DNA from: SZUA-36 sp963801195
Lineage (GTDB): Bacteria > Pseudomonadota > Gammaproteobacteria > Xanthomonadales > SZUA-36
Assembly: GCA_963801195.1 (NCBI GenBank)
Contig: CAWDDX010000007.1
Location: 1,612,001-1,676,000 of the forward strand
Reading direction: 5' to 3'
DNA: 64,000 bases
Program-made: the position numbers and the translations under genes
The notes under the pieces: model-generated
Seen by the model: the letters and a program-made list of their open reading frames with translations, nothing else
What the model was told of the DNA's origin: nothing
Database searches by the model: none
Shown here: one piece after another, positions 42,519 through 50,221 of the stretch
Numbering within the stretch: the stretch's first letter is position 1
How the letters are laid out: every line of letters begins with the position of its first letter

Positions 42519-44003
42519 GTTGCGAATGCCGGGGCATTCAACCACATATGAGTCATAATACTCGCGGCATAACCAAGAACAACGGCCCACGCCCATTTCA
42601 GATGCGCGAAGAAGGTATAAATACCGCGTGCCTGCCCCATGACAGCAACCCCGGCAGCGGAGCCAATTGATAACATCGAACCCCCGACGCCAGCGGTCAA
42701 GGTGACCAACAGCCACTGACCCTGATTCATATCCGGGTTCATCTCCAGCACCGCGAACATGACCGGGATGTTGTCAACAATGGCAGAAGTGATGCCGACC
42801 AGGATATTGGCAGTGGTGGGCCCAAGACCCCCATACACCAACTCAGACCCCACTGCGAGGTAACCAAACGCACCCAGGCCACCAACACACATAATAATGC
42901 CGTAGAAAAACATCAGGCTATCCCACTCCGCACGCTGCAAGTTACGGTATATATCGTAGATGGGCCGTGTAGCCTATTGATTCTTCTGTCTGGCTTTGAA
43001 TCGATGGACAGCGCTGCGCCCATGAGCATGGATTTTGCGATGTATGCATAGCGTTCATCGCGACGTTGCAGGTAATAACCAAACAGTTTCAGGAAACCCA
43101 GGCCGGTCATCATTCCCGCCACCGGCGGAAGATGCAGTAAATTGTGAGCGGTTACCGCCATGGTGATGGTCAACAGGAACAGGCCGACCACGACCCATGC
43201 ACCATGTTTCAGCTTCGGCCCTGCCTTCAAGAGGTTCCGGCTGAACTTTCGGCACGGCAAAACTCAGTATCGAATGCCACCACCAGCCAATTCACCATTG
43301 CCGGGACAAACAAGGCAAAAAAACCGGTGAAATCAATGATATTTTTCTGCCATACCATCAATGTCGTGATATCACCGAATGGACTGAAAACGCCCCCGGC
43401 GTTGGCTGCAACCACGATATTGATACAGGCAATGGCGATAAACTTGTTATTATCGCCACCCACTGAAATTACCACGGTCACCATCAGCAGGGCGGTGGTC
43501 AGATTGTCAGCAATCGGTGACAGGCAAAACGCACACAAACCCGTGAGCCAGAAAATCTGGCGGAAGGAAAAGCCTTTTACCACCAGCCAGTCGCGTAAAA
43601 TATCAAATACGCCACGCTCCTCCATCGTGTTGATATATGTCATGGCGGCGAGCAAAAACAGAAACAGTTCCGCAAACTCCAGCAGATCGTGTTTAAAAGC
43701 CACGCCTGCGCCGAGCGGATCTCCTTGCTGAATAAATGCGATTGCCACCAGCAGCCAGATGAGTCCGGCTGCAACCATGATCGGTTTTGACTTACGCAGA
43801 TGGATGGCTTCCTCGCTGATGATCAGCGCATAAGCTGCGAAGAAGACTGCCACGGCAAACATTCCCAGCCAGGTGCCAGTAAGGTCCGTCATCTCACCTG
43901 GGGTGGAAGTGACTGCCAAAGCCATGACCGGCGCACTAATACCTATCAGCAGCATCAGGGCCCAAACCAAATTTGACAGACCCCGGTTTCCGGATAATTT
44001 CAC
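42515..44003 (-). pseudogene. nhaD: Na+/H+ antiporter NhaD, broken by at least three frameshifts
   Basis: Almost full-length NhaD is recognisable: from the GTG at 44003, ...EFAELFLFLLAAMTYINTMEERGVFD, then ANAGGVFSPFGDITTLMVWQK in frame one. Near 43255 the match moves to a second frame (FAVPKVQPEPLEGRAEAE) and about 50 bases later to a third (LKHGAWVVVGLFLLTI ... GMMTGLGFLKLFGYYL). Near 42950 it moves again to YDIYRNLQRAEWDSLMFFYG and runs to the stop at 42515 (GQWLLVTLTAGVGGSMLSIGSAAG). No uninterrupted product of normal length (about 480 residues) can be made. An intact NhaD would exchange sodium for protons. Confidence 0.85.
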
Positions 44004-44353
44004 GCTTACCTGCTATTCGACGCTTTATTCGTGTGTTTTCCATAAATTGGATAAAGCCGAAACGGAAAAGTGTCCGCATGGCCACCACCAGCAGGGCGCC
44101 GCCAACAAAAATCATGACATCGGACATCGCCGCACCAATGAAAGCAAATTGCTTGAAAGCCGAAGCACTTACTTCCAGCGCAATACCCATGATGAGAAAC
44201 TTGGTGGGATCAACATCTGCCGATATTCACCAATCCAACAAACACACCAAACAACGCCAATCCCACGGGTAGCCATGGATGCTCAAAGCCCATTCCCGCT
44301 ACAAATGCGAAAATGATTCCAAGCAAAAAAAGTACATGTCCAAACTGTTGCAT
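43936..44353 (-). pseudogene. small inner-membrane protein, frameshifted
   Basis: From the ATG at 44353, behind a strong GGAGGAGG, the frame reads MQQFGHVLFLLGIIFAFVAG... to GVFVGLVNIG. It then stops, but continues in another frame as ADVDPTKFLIMGIALEVSASAFKQFAFIGAAMSD... to about 44020. The single frameshift is near 44220. The intact product would have had about three membrane helices; I do not recognise the family. It heads the degraded nhaD-CPA2 operon and overlaps the nhaD start. Confidence 0.62.
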
Positions 44354-44464
44354 GAGCTCTTCCTCCTCCGTTTGACATCAAACCTCTGGGAGTCTTATTC
44401 TAGCATTTAATACGACATTTCTGTCACGTTACGGATGTCGGTTATCGATTGAAATAAGAGAGAT

Positions 44465-44767
44465 ATGGACAACATCAACAACAACATTGCAAACTGGTCT
44501 TTTTTTAGCAATAACGCACATGTGCTCGTCTGCCTGAACCATAAACCGCAACCCACTTTGCGCGAAATAGCAGTTCAGGTTGGAATTACCGAACGCGCGG
44601 TACAGAGGATATTGTCAAAATTGATTACAACTGGTGTCGTAGATGTCAGCAAAGAAGGCCGACGGAATCGTTATAAACTGAATCTTGATCAGCCTTTGCG
44701 TCACCCACTGGAGTCCCATAAAACAATTGGCGAAGTTCTAAGATTGATAGGCGACGAACACTGGTAG
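44465..44767 (+). CDS. winged helix-turn-helix transcriptional regulator
   Basis: A 100-residue DNA-binding protein. Residues 30-75 form a winged HTH (PTLREIAVQVGITERAVQRILSKLITTGVVDVSKEGRRNRYKLN), the HTH_24/MarR-like pattern of AsnC/ArsR-type folds. No ligand domain is attached. AAGAGAGAT precedes the ATG. It lies 71 bp before the universal stress protein and diverges from the decayed antiporter operon, either of which it may once have controlled. Confidence 0.78.
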   Translation: MDNINNNIANWSFFSNNAHVLVCLNHKPQPTLREIAVQVGITERAVQRILSKLITTGVVDVSKEGRRNRYKLNLDQPLRHPLESHKTIGEVLRLIGDEHW

Positions 44768-44838
44768 AAGAATGAAATGACAGCAGCTTCATTCGTCTGA
44801 CCGGCATTTAGAAAGCACAAGGCTTAACGGAGACTTTC

Positions 44839-45291
44839 ATGAGCATTTATAAGCGAATTCTGCTTGCAACCGACTTTAGCGACATCAACCTGATAGCTGT
44901 GAAGCGGGCCGTACATCTCGCAAAACAGGACAACTGCGAGCTATTAATTTTGCACGTGATAGAACACTTTCCGCTGGACGATGGCCCCCTCGCCTCCGTA
45001 TTTCAATATAACCCCGAAATCAAGGACGGCCCAGCCAAGCACTGTATCAGCAAACTTGATGAGCTGAAAAGCACATTGGATTATCAAAACATCAAGACCG
45101 AGGTCATAATCACCTCAAATTCTGCAAGGCATGAAATTCTTCGCTTTGCGAAAGCACATGACATTGACCTGATCGTTGTCGCGCCTCACGGCAAGGGTAT
45201 AATCGGAATGCTTGGATCTACCGCCACGGGTATACTCAATAGCGCCAGTTGCGACGTACTGGCCGTACGCGAAACCGACAAAGCGCCATAG
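44839..45291 (+). CDS. universal stress protein, UspA family
   Basis: A 150-residue single Usp domain. YKRILLATDFSDINLIAVKRAVHLA opens the fold. The ATP-binding loop GKGIIGMLGSTATGILNSASCDVLAV fits the G-2x-G-9x-G(S/T) pattern, so it should be the nucleotide-binding type. It probably supports survival under starvation or stress; the mechanism is unknown. CGGAGA lies about ten bases before the ATG. Confidence 0.92.
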   Translation: MSIYKRILLATDFSDINLIAVKRAVHLAKQDNCELLILHVIEHFPLDDGPLASVFQYNPEIKDGPAKHCISKLDELKSTLDYQNIKTEVIITSNSARHEILRFAKAHDIDLIVVAPHGKGIIGMLGSTATGILNSASCDVLAVRETDKAP

Positions 45292-45445
45292 GCTAAATTC
45301 ATATTTAACCGTGTGCTTTTTCTCTCTGGCATAGGTTGATACCTTCAAGTCAGGTCAACGTGTTGGCTGCAAATGCATTTGATGTGTATTTATTGTCCGC
45401 GACCTGCAATATAATTTTACCTCCATCCTCACCCGGAGTTTGAAC

Positions 45446-45544
45446 ATGTCCAAAGAACAGAGAAGCGTTAAAGAGGCCAAGAAAAAACCCCTGTTATCTC
45501 CGAAAGAAAAGAAAGCCGCAAAGAAAGCCAAGAAAAAATCCTAG
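45446..45544 (+). CDS. lysine-rich microprotein, 32 residues
   Basis: A 32-codon gene with a good Shine-Dalgarno sequence (CGGAG, nine bases before the ATG) and a perfect -10 hexamer TATAAT at 45410-45415. The product, MSKEQRSVKEAKKKPLLSPK followed by EKKAAKKAKKKS, has 13 lysines and no hydrophobic core. Very similar short basic proteins occur in other gammaproteobacteria, to my recollection. It could bind nucleic acid or the ribosome; function is unknown. It stops 44 bases before selO. Confidence 0.6.
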   Translation: MSKEQRSVKEAKKKPLLSPKEKKAAKKAKKKS

Positions 45545-45588
45545 CCTGATTCTGGCGTCTGCCAGACACACTGGGGTATTCTGGAATC

Positions 45589-47076
45589 ATGCATTCCGGA
45601 ACACACCTGCCCTTTGACAACAGCTACGCACGGCTTGGCGAACGGTTTTATACGCGCCAGGCACCCGTGCCGGTATCCGGGCCGGGTCTGATTCGCGTCA
45701 ACCATCCCCTGGCCCGCCAACTGGGGCTTGACCCGCAATGGCTGGAATCCAAACAGGGTGTCGACTTCATCGCCGGCAACTACATCGCTGGAGGCTCCGA
45801 GCCGCTCGCCACGGTTTACGCCGGACACCAGTTTGGCGGCTGGAACCCGCAACTGGGGGACGGCCGGGCGATCCTGCTCGGTGAAGTCATCGGAAATGAC
45901 GGCTTGCGCTACGATATCCAGCTCAAAGGTTCGGGACGCACGCCCTACTCCCGTGGTGGCGACGGCCGTGCGCCATTGGGCCCTGTGCTGCGTGAGTACA
46001 TCGTCAGTGAGGCCATGGCGGCCATGGGTGTACCCACCAGCCGGGCGCTGGGCGCGGTTACCAGCGGCGAATGGGTGATGCGTGAGGGCCGTTTGCCGGG
46101 CGCGGTGCTGGCGCGTGTCGCGCAAAGCCATATCCGTATCGGCACCTTCCAGTACTTTGCCGCACAACGCGATGAAAACGCGCTCAAAACACTGATCGGG
46201 CACGTCATCGAGCGTCATTACCCATCCGCTGCGCAGACGGCGAACCCGGTGCGTGCCATGCTCGACGGCGTGGTCGCGCGTCAGGCCGGCCTGGTTGCGC
46301 GCTGGCAGTCGCTGGGTTTCATCCACGGTGTCATGAATACCGACAACATGCTGCTGTCGGGTGAAACGATCGACTATGGTCCCTGCGCCTTCATGGATGA
46401 TTTCGAACTCGGCAGGGTTTTCAGCTCAATCGACCACGGTGGCCGCTATGCCTACGGCAACCAGCCTTACATCGCGCACTGGAACCTGAGTGTGCTGACC
46501 CAGGCGCTGTTGCCGTTTCTGGATGACGACCCCGACAAGGCGCTGGCCTCCGGCCAGGCCGCCGTCGATGCATTTCCGGAATCCTACCAGGCCGAATTTA
46601 CAAAAATCATGCTGAAAAAACTGGGTTTGAAAGAAAAGTCGGCCGATTCGGTGGAACTCATCCAGGATTTTTTGAAGCTGATGCAGGCTGAAAAAGCCGA
46701 TTTCACCCTAAGCTTCCGCCACCTTTCCGACCGGGTTGCATCGCAAACGGCATCGGGCGGTGGTGTCGGCTCACTGTACCAGCCGCCCGCGGCTTTCGCG
46801 CCGTGGCTGGAACGCTGGCAGCAAATACTCGATCGGGAACACCTGCCGTCTGCGGAACGCCAGGCGGCCATGTACGCAGTCAACCCCGCCTACATCCCAC
46901 GCAATCACCTTGTTGAAGAGGCTATCGACATGGCGGAGAAACACCAGGATTTCACCTACTTTCACAAGCTTGTGGATATTCTCGCGAAACCTTTTGAATA
47001 CGACAGCGACAACGCGGTTTATGCGACCCCGCCACGCCCCGAACAGGTCGTCAGCCAGACATTTTGCGGAACATAA
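45589..47076 (+). CDS. selO: protein adenylyltransferase SelO (YdiU/UPF0061)
   Basis: A 495-residue pseudokinase-fold enzyme that transfers AMP from ATP to Ser, Thr or Tyr of target proteins and is linked to the redox-stress response. Conserved features are VYAGHQFGGWNPQLGDGRA, QLKGSGRTPYSRGGDGRA (nucleotide loop), FIHGVMNTDNM (catalytic loop), FMDDFELGRVFSSIDHGGRYAYGNQP (metal-binding Asp) and a C-terminal FCGT, whose Cys occupies the position of the redox Cys or Sec. Length and ends are typical. It converges on rluE. Confidence 0.95.
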   Translation: MHSGTHLPFDNSYARLGERFYTRQAPVPVSGPGLIRVNHPLARQLGLDPQWLESKQGVDFIAGNYIAGGSEPLATVYAGHQFGGWNPQLGDGRAILLGEVIGNDGLRYDIQLKGSGRTPYSRGGDGRAPLGPVLREYIVSEAMAAMGVPTSRALGAVTSGEWVMREGRLPGAVLARVAQSHIRIGTFQYFAAQRDENALKTLIGHVIERHYPSAAQTANPVRAMLDGVVARQAGLVARWQSLGFIHGVMNTDNMLLSGETIDYGPCAFMDDFELGRVFSSIDHGGRYAYGNQPYIAHWNLSVLTQALLPFLDDDPDKALASGQAAVDAFPESYQAEFTKIMLKKLGLKEKSADSVELIQDFLKLMQAEKADFTLSFRHLSDRVASQTASGGGVGSLYQPPAAFAPWLERWQQILDREHLPSAERQAAMYAVNPAYIPRNHLVEEAIDMAEKHQDFTYFHKLVDILAKPFEYDSDNAVYATPPRPEQVVSQTFCGT

Positions 47077-47109
47077 CCCGCCACAGCCGATTGATCAGGT
47101 TAACACGCT

Positions 47110-47637
47110 TCAGGCTTCTGACCACTGACCGGGTTTCAGGTCACCCAGCGACCAATCACCCACCCGTACCCGCACCAGGCGCAGGGTTGGGAAATTGACT
47201 GCCGCCGTCATACGCCGCACCTGGCGGTTGCGACCCTCACTGATAGTCAGTTCTATCCAGCTGGTGGGTTTATTGGCACGGTAGCGTATCGGCGGGTTTC
47301 TCGGCCACAAACCGCCTGGCTCGTCGATGAGCCGGGCCCTGGCCGGAAGGGTCATACCGTCTTTTAACGGTACGCCGTTACACAGTTGAGCAAGGGCCTC
47401 CCGGCCGGGTTCGCCTTCGACCTGCGCCAGGTAAGTTTTTTCGAGCTCGAACCTCGGATGCGATATTTTTTGCACCAGGCGGCCGTCATCACTGAGCAAC
47501 AGCAGACCTTCCGAATCATAGTCGAGTCTGCCGGCGATGCGCAACGCGGGGTCATTGAAATAATCAGCCAGGGTCAGCCTCCCCCCGGATTCCCGAAACT
47601 GTGACAAAACCTGGAACGGCTTGTTAAATAATATCAT
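47110..47637 (-). CDS. rluE: 23S rRNA pseudouridine synthase RluE-type
   Basis: A 175-residue member of the RsuA/RluE family. MILFNKPFQVLSQF at the N-terminus and the catalytic GRLDYDSEGLLLLSDDG (Asp nucleophile) are clear. TYLAQVEG, ISEGRNRQVRRMTAAV and the final VRVGDWSLGDLKPGQW are as in RluE, which makes pseudouridine 2457 in E. coli 23S rRNA. No S4 domain is present, again as in RluE. The ATG at 47637 is preferred because upstream in-frame codons to 47685 are not conserved. Confidence 0.92.
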   Translation of the reverse strand: MILFNKPFQVLSQFRESGGRLTLADYFNDPALRIAGRLDYDSEGLLLLSDDGRLVQKISHPRFELEKTYLAQVEGEPGREALAQLCNGVPLKDGMTLPARARLIDEPGGLWPRNPPIRYRANKPTSWIELTISEGRNRQVRRMTAAVNFPTLRLVRVRVGDWSLGDLKPGQWSEA

Positions 47638-47807
47638 CCGGGCCACTGCTGTCCCACCTATTCCAGATGCCAGGTGCTGAATCAAAGGTCAATCGCGGGA
47701 TTGCGCAACATTTGCTTCGTCCGGACTTCAATTCACCATTTGCCAGGACCGCCAGGTGCGTGCTGTCGACACAATGGTTTCTATCAGTCGATGGCAACTC
47801 TGTGTCA
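47638..47807. other. gene-free stretch beside a palindromic repeat
   Basis: The interval from the rluE start to the next small gene (47638-47984) contains no gene. Its main content is the palindrome at 47808-47915. I see no clear rluE promoter. Confidence 0.4.
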
Positions 47808-47915
47808 GAGCCGGGGCGGGTATCCACTACCAGGACCGTGCGAGACAGAAGGTCGAGCCCGAGCCTCCAGGACGGATTTACGGCGTGTCCTGGTAGTGGA
47901 TACCCGCCCCGGCTC
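47808..47915. repeat. 108-bp palindromic element with 29-bp perfect arms
   Basis: The arms at 47808-47836 and 47887-47915 are perfectly complementary over 29 bases (starting GAGCCGGGGCGGGTATCCAC). They enclose a 50-base loop that holds CCAGGACGGATTTACGGCGT. There is no coding capacity. The sharp ends and perfect arms suggest a mobile or recently amplified interspersed repeat, unlike the 23614 family in sequence. Confidence 0.85.
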
Positions 47916-47984
47916 CTTCCACTGATTTTAAGTGGGACAGCAATGCATCCGGGCCAAATCAAACCACCGTTCATCGGCCTCCTT

Positions 47985-48173
47985 TCAACCGGCTTTTCCA
48001 GTCGCCGTTTTCTTGCCTGAGGGGGGCTTGGCCGACGCTTTTCCGGGCGTCGCATCTTCGGACGCCACTGCCTTGGACGGTGTGTAGTCGCCGATCACGC
48101 GTTTGACGGGGCAGATTGAAAATATCGGACATTTCTTGCAGCCAACAGCTAGTGCAACTGGGCAAAGCGTCAT
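47985..48173 (-). CDS. small cysteine-motif protein with Lys/Ala/Pro-rich tail
   Basis: A 62-residue protein. MTLCPVALAVGCKKCPIFSI with a following CP gives four cysteines (4, 12, 15, 21), likely a metal or iron-sulfur site. After VKRVIGDY the last 30 residues are low-complexity (Lys, Ala, Ser, Pro, Thr, Gly). GGAG lies seven bases before the ATG at 48173. Similar short proteins occur in other gammaproteobacteria as far as I recall; function is unknown. Confidence 0.68.
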   Translation of the reverse strand: MTLCPVALAVGCKKCPIFSICPVKRVIGDYTPSKAVASEDATPGKASAKPPSGKKTATGKAG

Positions 48174-48346
48174 GGTGTTCTCCGGTGGCTGTGGATGGGT
48201 TGAGACTAATTAATCCGTTACGAACGGTGACATGATAGAACCAAACTGCAGCCTTTAACAGCACTGTCACCTGTTTGGCTTCGGATCGATCGGGCCACCG
48301 TGTTTGTCCAGGCGCTTTGCCAGGACGCCACGTGCAGATGTCTGAC

Positions 48347-49165
48347 CTAAAAGCGATCCCAGACCGGTACAACGCGCCCGGGCAAAGGTGCAAACCTGCC
48401 GAGTTCGGCCCAGGGTTTACCTGGCATATGGAAATCGGAACCACAGGACGCCAGCAGTTTCTTCTGTTCGCATAACTGCGCCATGTCACTGGTTTGCTGC
48501 GGTGTTTGCTTACCCGAAACCACTTCCATGCCCTGGCCACCCGCTGCGATGAAAACATCGAGCAATCGTTTCAACCGGGTGCGGGTCAACTTGTATTTCA
48601 GCGGGTGGGCGAGCACGGCAATACCGCCTGCATCGCGTATCCAATCGATAATTTGCGGCAGCTCCGCCCACTGTTTTTTCACATCTCCGGCCTTGCCGTC
48701 ACCCATGTACTTTTTGAAAGCCGTGTGCATCGAATCGACCTTGCCGATGTTGATCAGGTAGCGGGCGAAATGCGGCCGGCCGATGTAGCTTCCCACCGAC
48801 AGCTTCATAGCCCCTTCAAACGCGTCTCCAATGCCCTTCCTGGCCAGGTTTTCGGCAATACGCCTGGCGCGCTGCAGACGTGTCTCACCCTGGATACGCG
48901 CCGCGGCAACGATCGCATCGCTGCCCGGATCGATATTCAAACCCAGAACGTGGATACCTACCGCAGCACACTGTGTAGAGAGTTCTATCCCCGCAACGAG
49001 TTTGATCTGTGCATGGATCAGCGGCATTTTGTCGTAGGCGTCGATCGTGTCATGATCGGTAATGGACAGGACATCCACGTTGTATTCGACAGCGCGGGCA
49101 ATGAGCTCAACCGGGGTCAGCACACCATCGGACAGCAATGTATGTGAATGCAAATCGAATATCAT
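48347..49165 (-). CDS. rnm: PHP-domain 5'-3' exoribonuclease / nucleotide phosphatase (RNase AM, YciV-type)
   Basis: A 272-residue polymerase-and-histidinol-phosphatase domain enzyme. Metal ligands are seen in DLHSHTLLSDG, ITDHDT, GIELST, GIHVLGLNID, GRPHFARYL, VLAHPLKY and GSDFHMPG, following E. coli YciV end to end. The E. coli enzyme hydrolyses 3',5'-nucleotide bisphosphates and trims rRNA 5-prime ends. The ATG at 49165 matches the family start (IFDLHSHT); 30 upstream bases in frame are not conserved. Confidence 0.92.
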   Translation of the reverse strand: MIFDLHSHTLLSDGVLTPVELIARAVEYNVDVLSITDHDTIDAYDKMPLIHAQIKLVAGIELSTQCAAVGIHVLGLNIDPGSDAIVAAARIQGETRLQRARRIAENLARKGIGDAFEGAMKLSVGSYIGRPHFARYLINIGKVDSMHTAFKKYMGDGKAGDVKKQWAELPQIIDWIRDAGGIAVLAHPLKYKLTRTRLKRLLDVFIAAGGQGMEVVSGKQTPQQTSDMAQLCEQKKLLASCGSDFHMPGKPWAELGRFAPLPGRVVPVWDRF

Positions 49166-49213
49166 CGGGGTTCCCCGCTTGTTGAACCACGGCACCCCGC
49201 AGGCTGATCGAAC

Positions 49214-49591
49214 CTAAAACTCCTTGCCAGCAAACATCCGCCGGGTATCAAAGACCGCCCGGATGGCGCCGATCCTGTCGCCCTCGACCTCGAAAAAAAA
49301 AGCCCCTTCATTGTGCACGCCGTTGACCGAGTCAAAAGACGTCATTACGGCGACCGAACCGCCTTCAATGATCATCTTTCCGTATGTCTCATTCAGCATA
49401 AATGGCGCAATCTGGTCGATATACTCGCGCACATCGGCTTCTCCACTGATGGGAATATCTGAAAACATGCCATGGTACTCGACGTGTTCTGTCAGCGGCA
49501 CACCGCCGGCGTCATCGATATTCAGAGCTTCCAAAAACTTCAAAACAATGGATTCAACCTCTGCTCTACTGGACAATTGTCTGTCTCCCAT
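49214..49591 (-). CDS. SnoaL/limonene-epoxide-hydrolase-like protein
   Basis: A 125-residue NTF2-fold protein. VESIVLKFLEALNIDDAGGVPLTEHVEYHGM (entry helices), AVMTSFDSVNG and the closing GDRIGAIRAVFDTRRM fit the SnoaL_2/LEH group. Some members are hydrolases or isomerases; many have no known role. The ATG at 49591 is supported by the fold; the frame extends upstream to 49738 without similarity. It is divergent from the OsmC-like gene. Confidence 0.72.
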   Translation of the reverse strand: MGDRQLSSRAEVESIVLKFLEALNIDDAGGVPLTEHVEYHGMFSDIPISGEADVREYIDQIAPFMLNETYGKMIIEGGSVAVMTSFDSVNGVHNEGAFFFEVEGDRIGAIRAVFDTRRMFAGKEF

Positions 49592-49766
49592 CAAATTCGA
49601 TGCCGGTTTGCCTGCGGAATTGTTATCATCGCCCGCTGAAGGAATCACTAGTGTACTGCATCGTAATAAATGGTAGCAGATTCTTCGTTCACCGCCGGTT
49701 TTTGGATGTAAGCATATTGTGAGGGCAGTGAAAACCAAGCGCCTGAATGGATAATGGAGATCGATC

Positions 49767-50183
49767 TTGGAGCGTAATCATATTGTGAAGTGGGCCGGCG
49801 GCCTCAGGTTTATCGGCACCGGGGGCAGTGGTCACAGTACGGTCATCGATGGCGACCGCGAAAGCGCGTTGTCACCGATGGAACTGCTGCTGCTGGGCAC
49901 CGGCGGTTGCGCTTGTATTGACGTGGTCATGATACTAAGAAAGGCACGCCAGAAAGTCATCGACGCCTGGGTGGAACTGGGCGGGGAACGCCGCGAAGAG
50001 ATGCCTAAATATTTCACCCATATCGAAATGCATTTTGTCGTCAAGGGCGTGGCAATCAAGGAGGACCGCGTCAAACACGCCATCGAACTGGCGATGGAAA
50101 AATATTGTTCCGCCTCCGCCCAGATGGCTGCCCTCGCGGAAATTAAAACCAGTTACGAAATTATCGAAGCGGATACACCCTGA
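49767..50183 (+). CDS. OsmC-family protein (YhfA-like)
   Basis: A 138-residue OsmC fold. LSPMELLLLGTGGCACIDVVMILRKARQKV carries the first catalytic Cys region, and EKYCSASAQMAAL the second, so both peroxidatic and resolving cysteines are present. A hydroperoxide-reducing role is likely by family. It starts at TTG 49767, six bases after GGAGA. It ends 38 bases before the BNR protein gene, whose own Shine-Dalgarno is strong. Confidence 0.87.
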   Translation: MERNHIVKWAGGLRFIGTGGSGHSTVIDGDRESALSPMELLLLGTGGCACIDVVMILRKARQKVIDAWVELGGERREEMPKYFTHIEMHFVVKGVAIKEDRVKHAIELAMEKYCSASAQMAALAEIKTSYEIIEADTP

Positions 50184-50221
50184 ACCACGCGTGCTGCTGA
50201 TACGCACGCAAAGGAGATATG

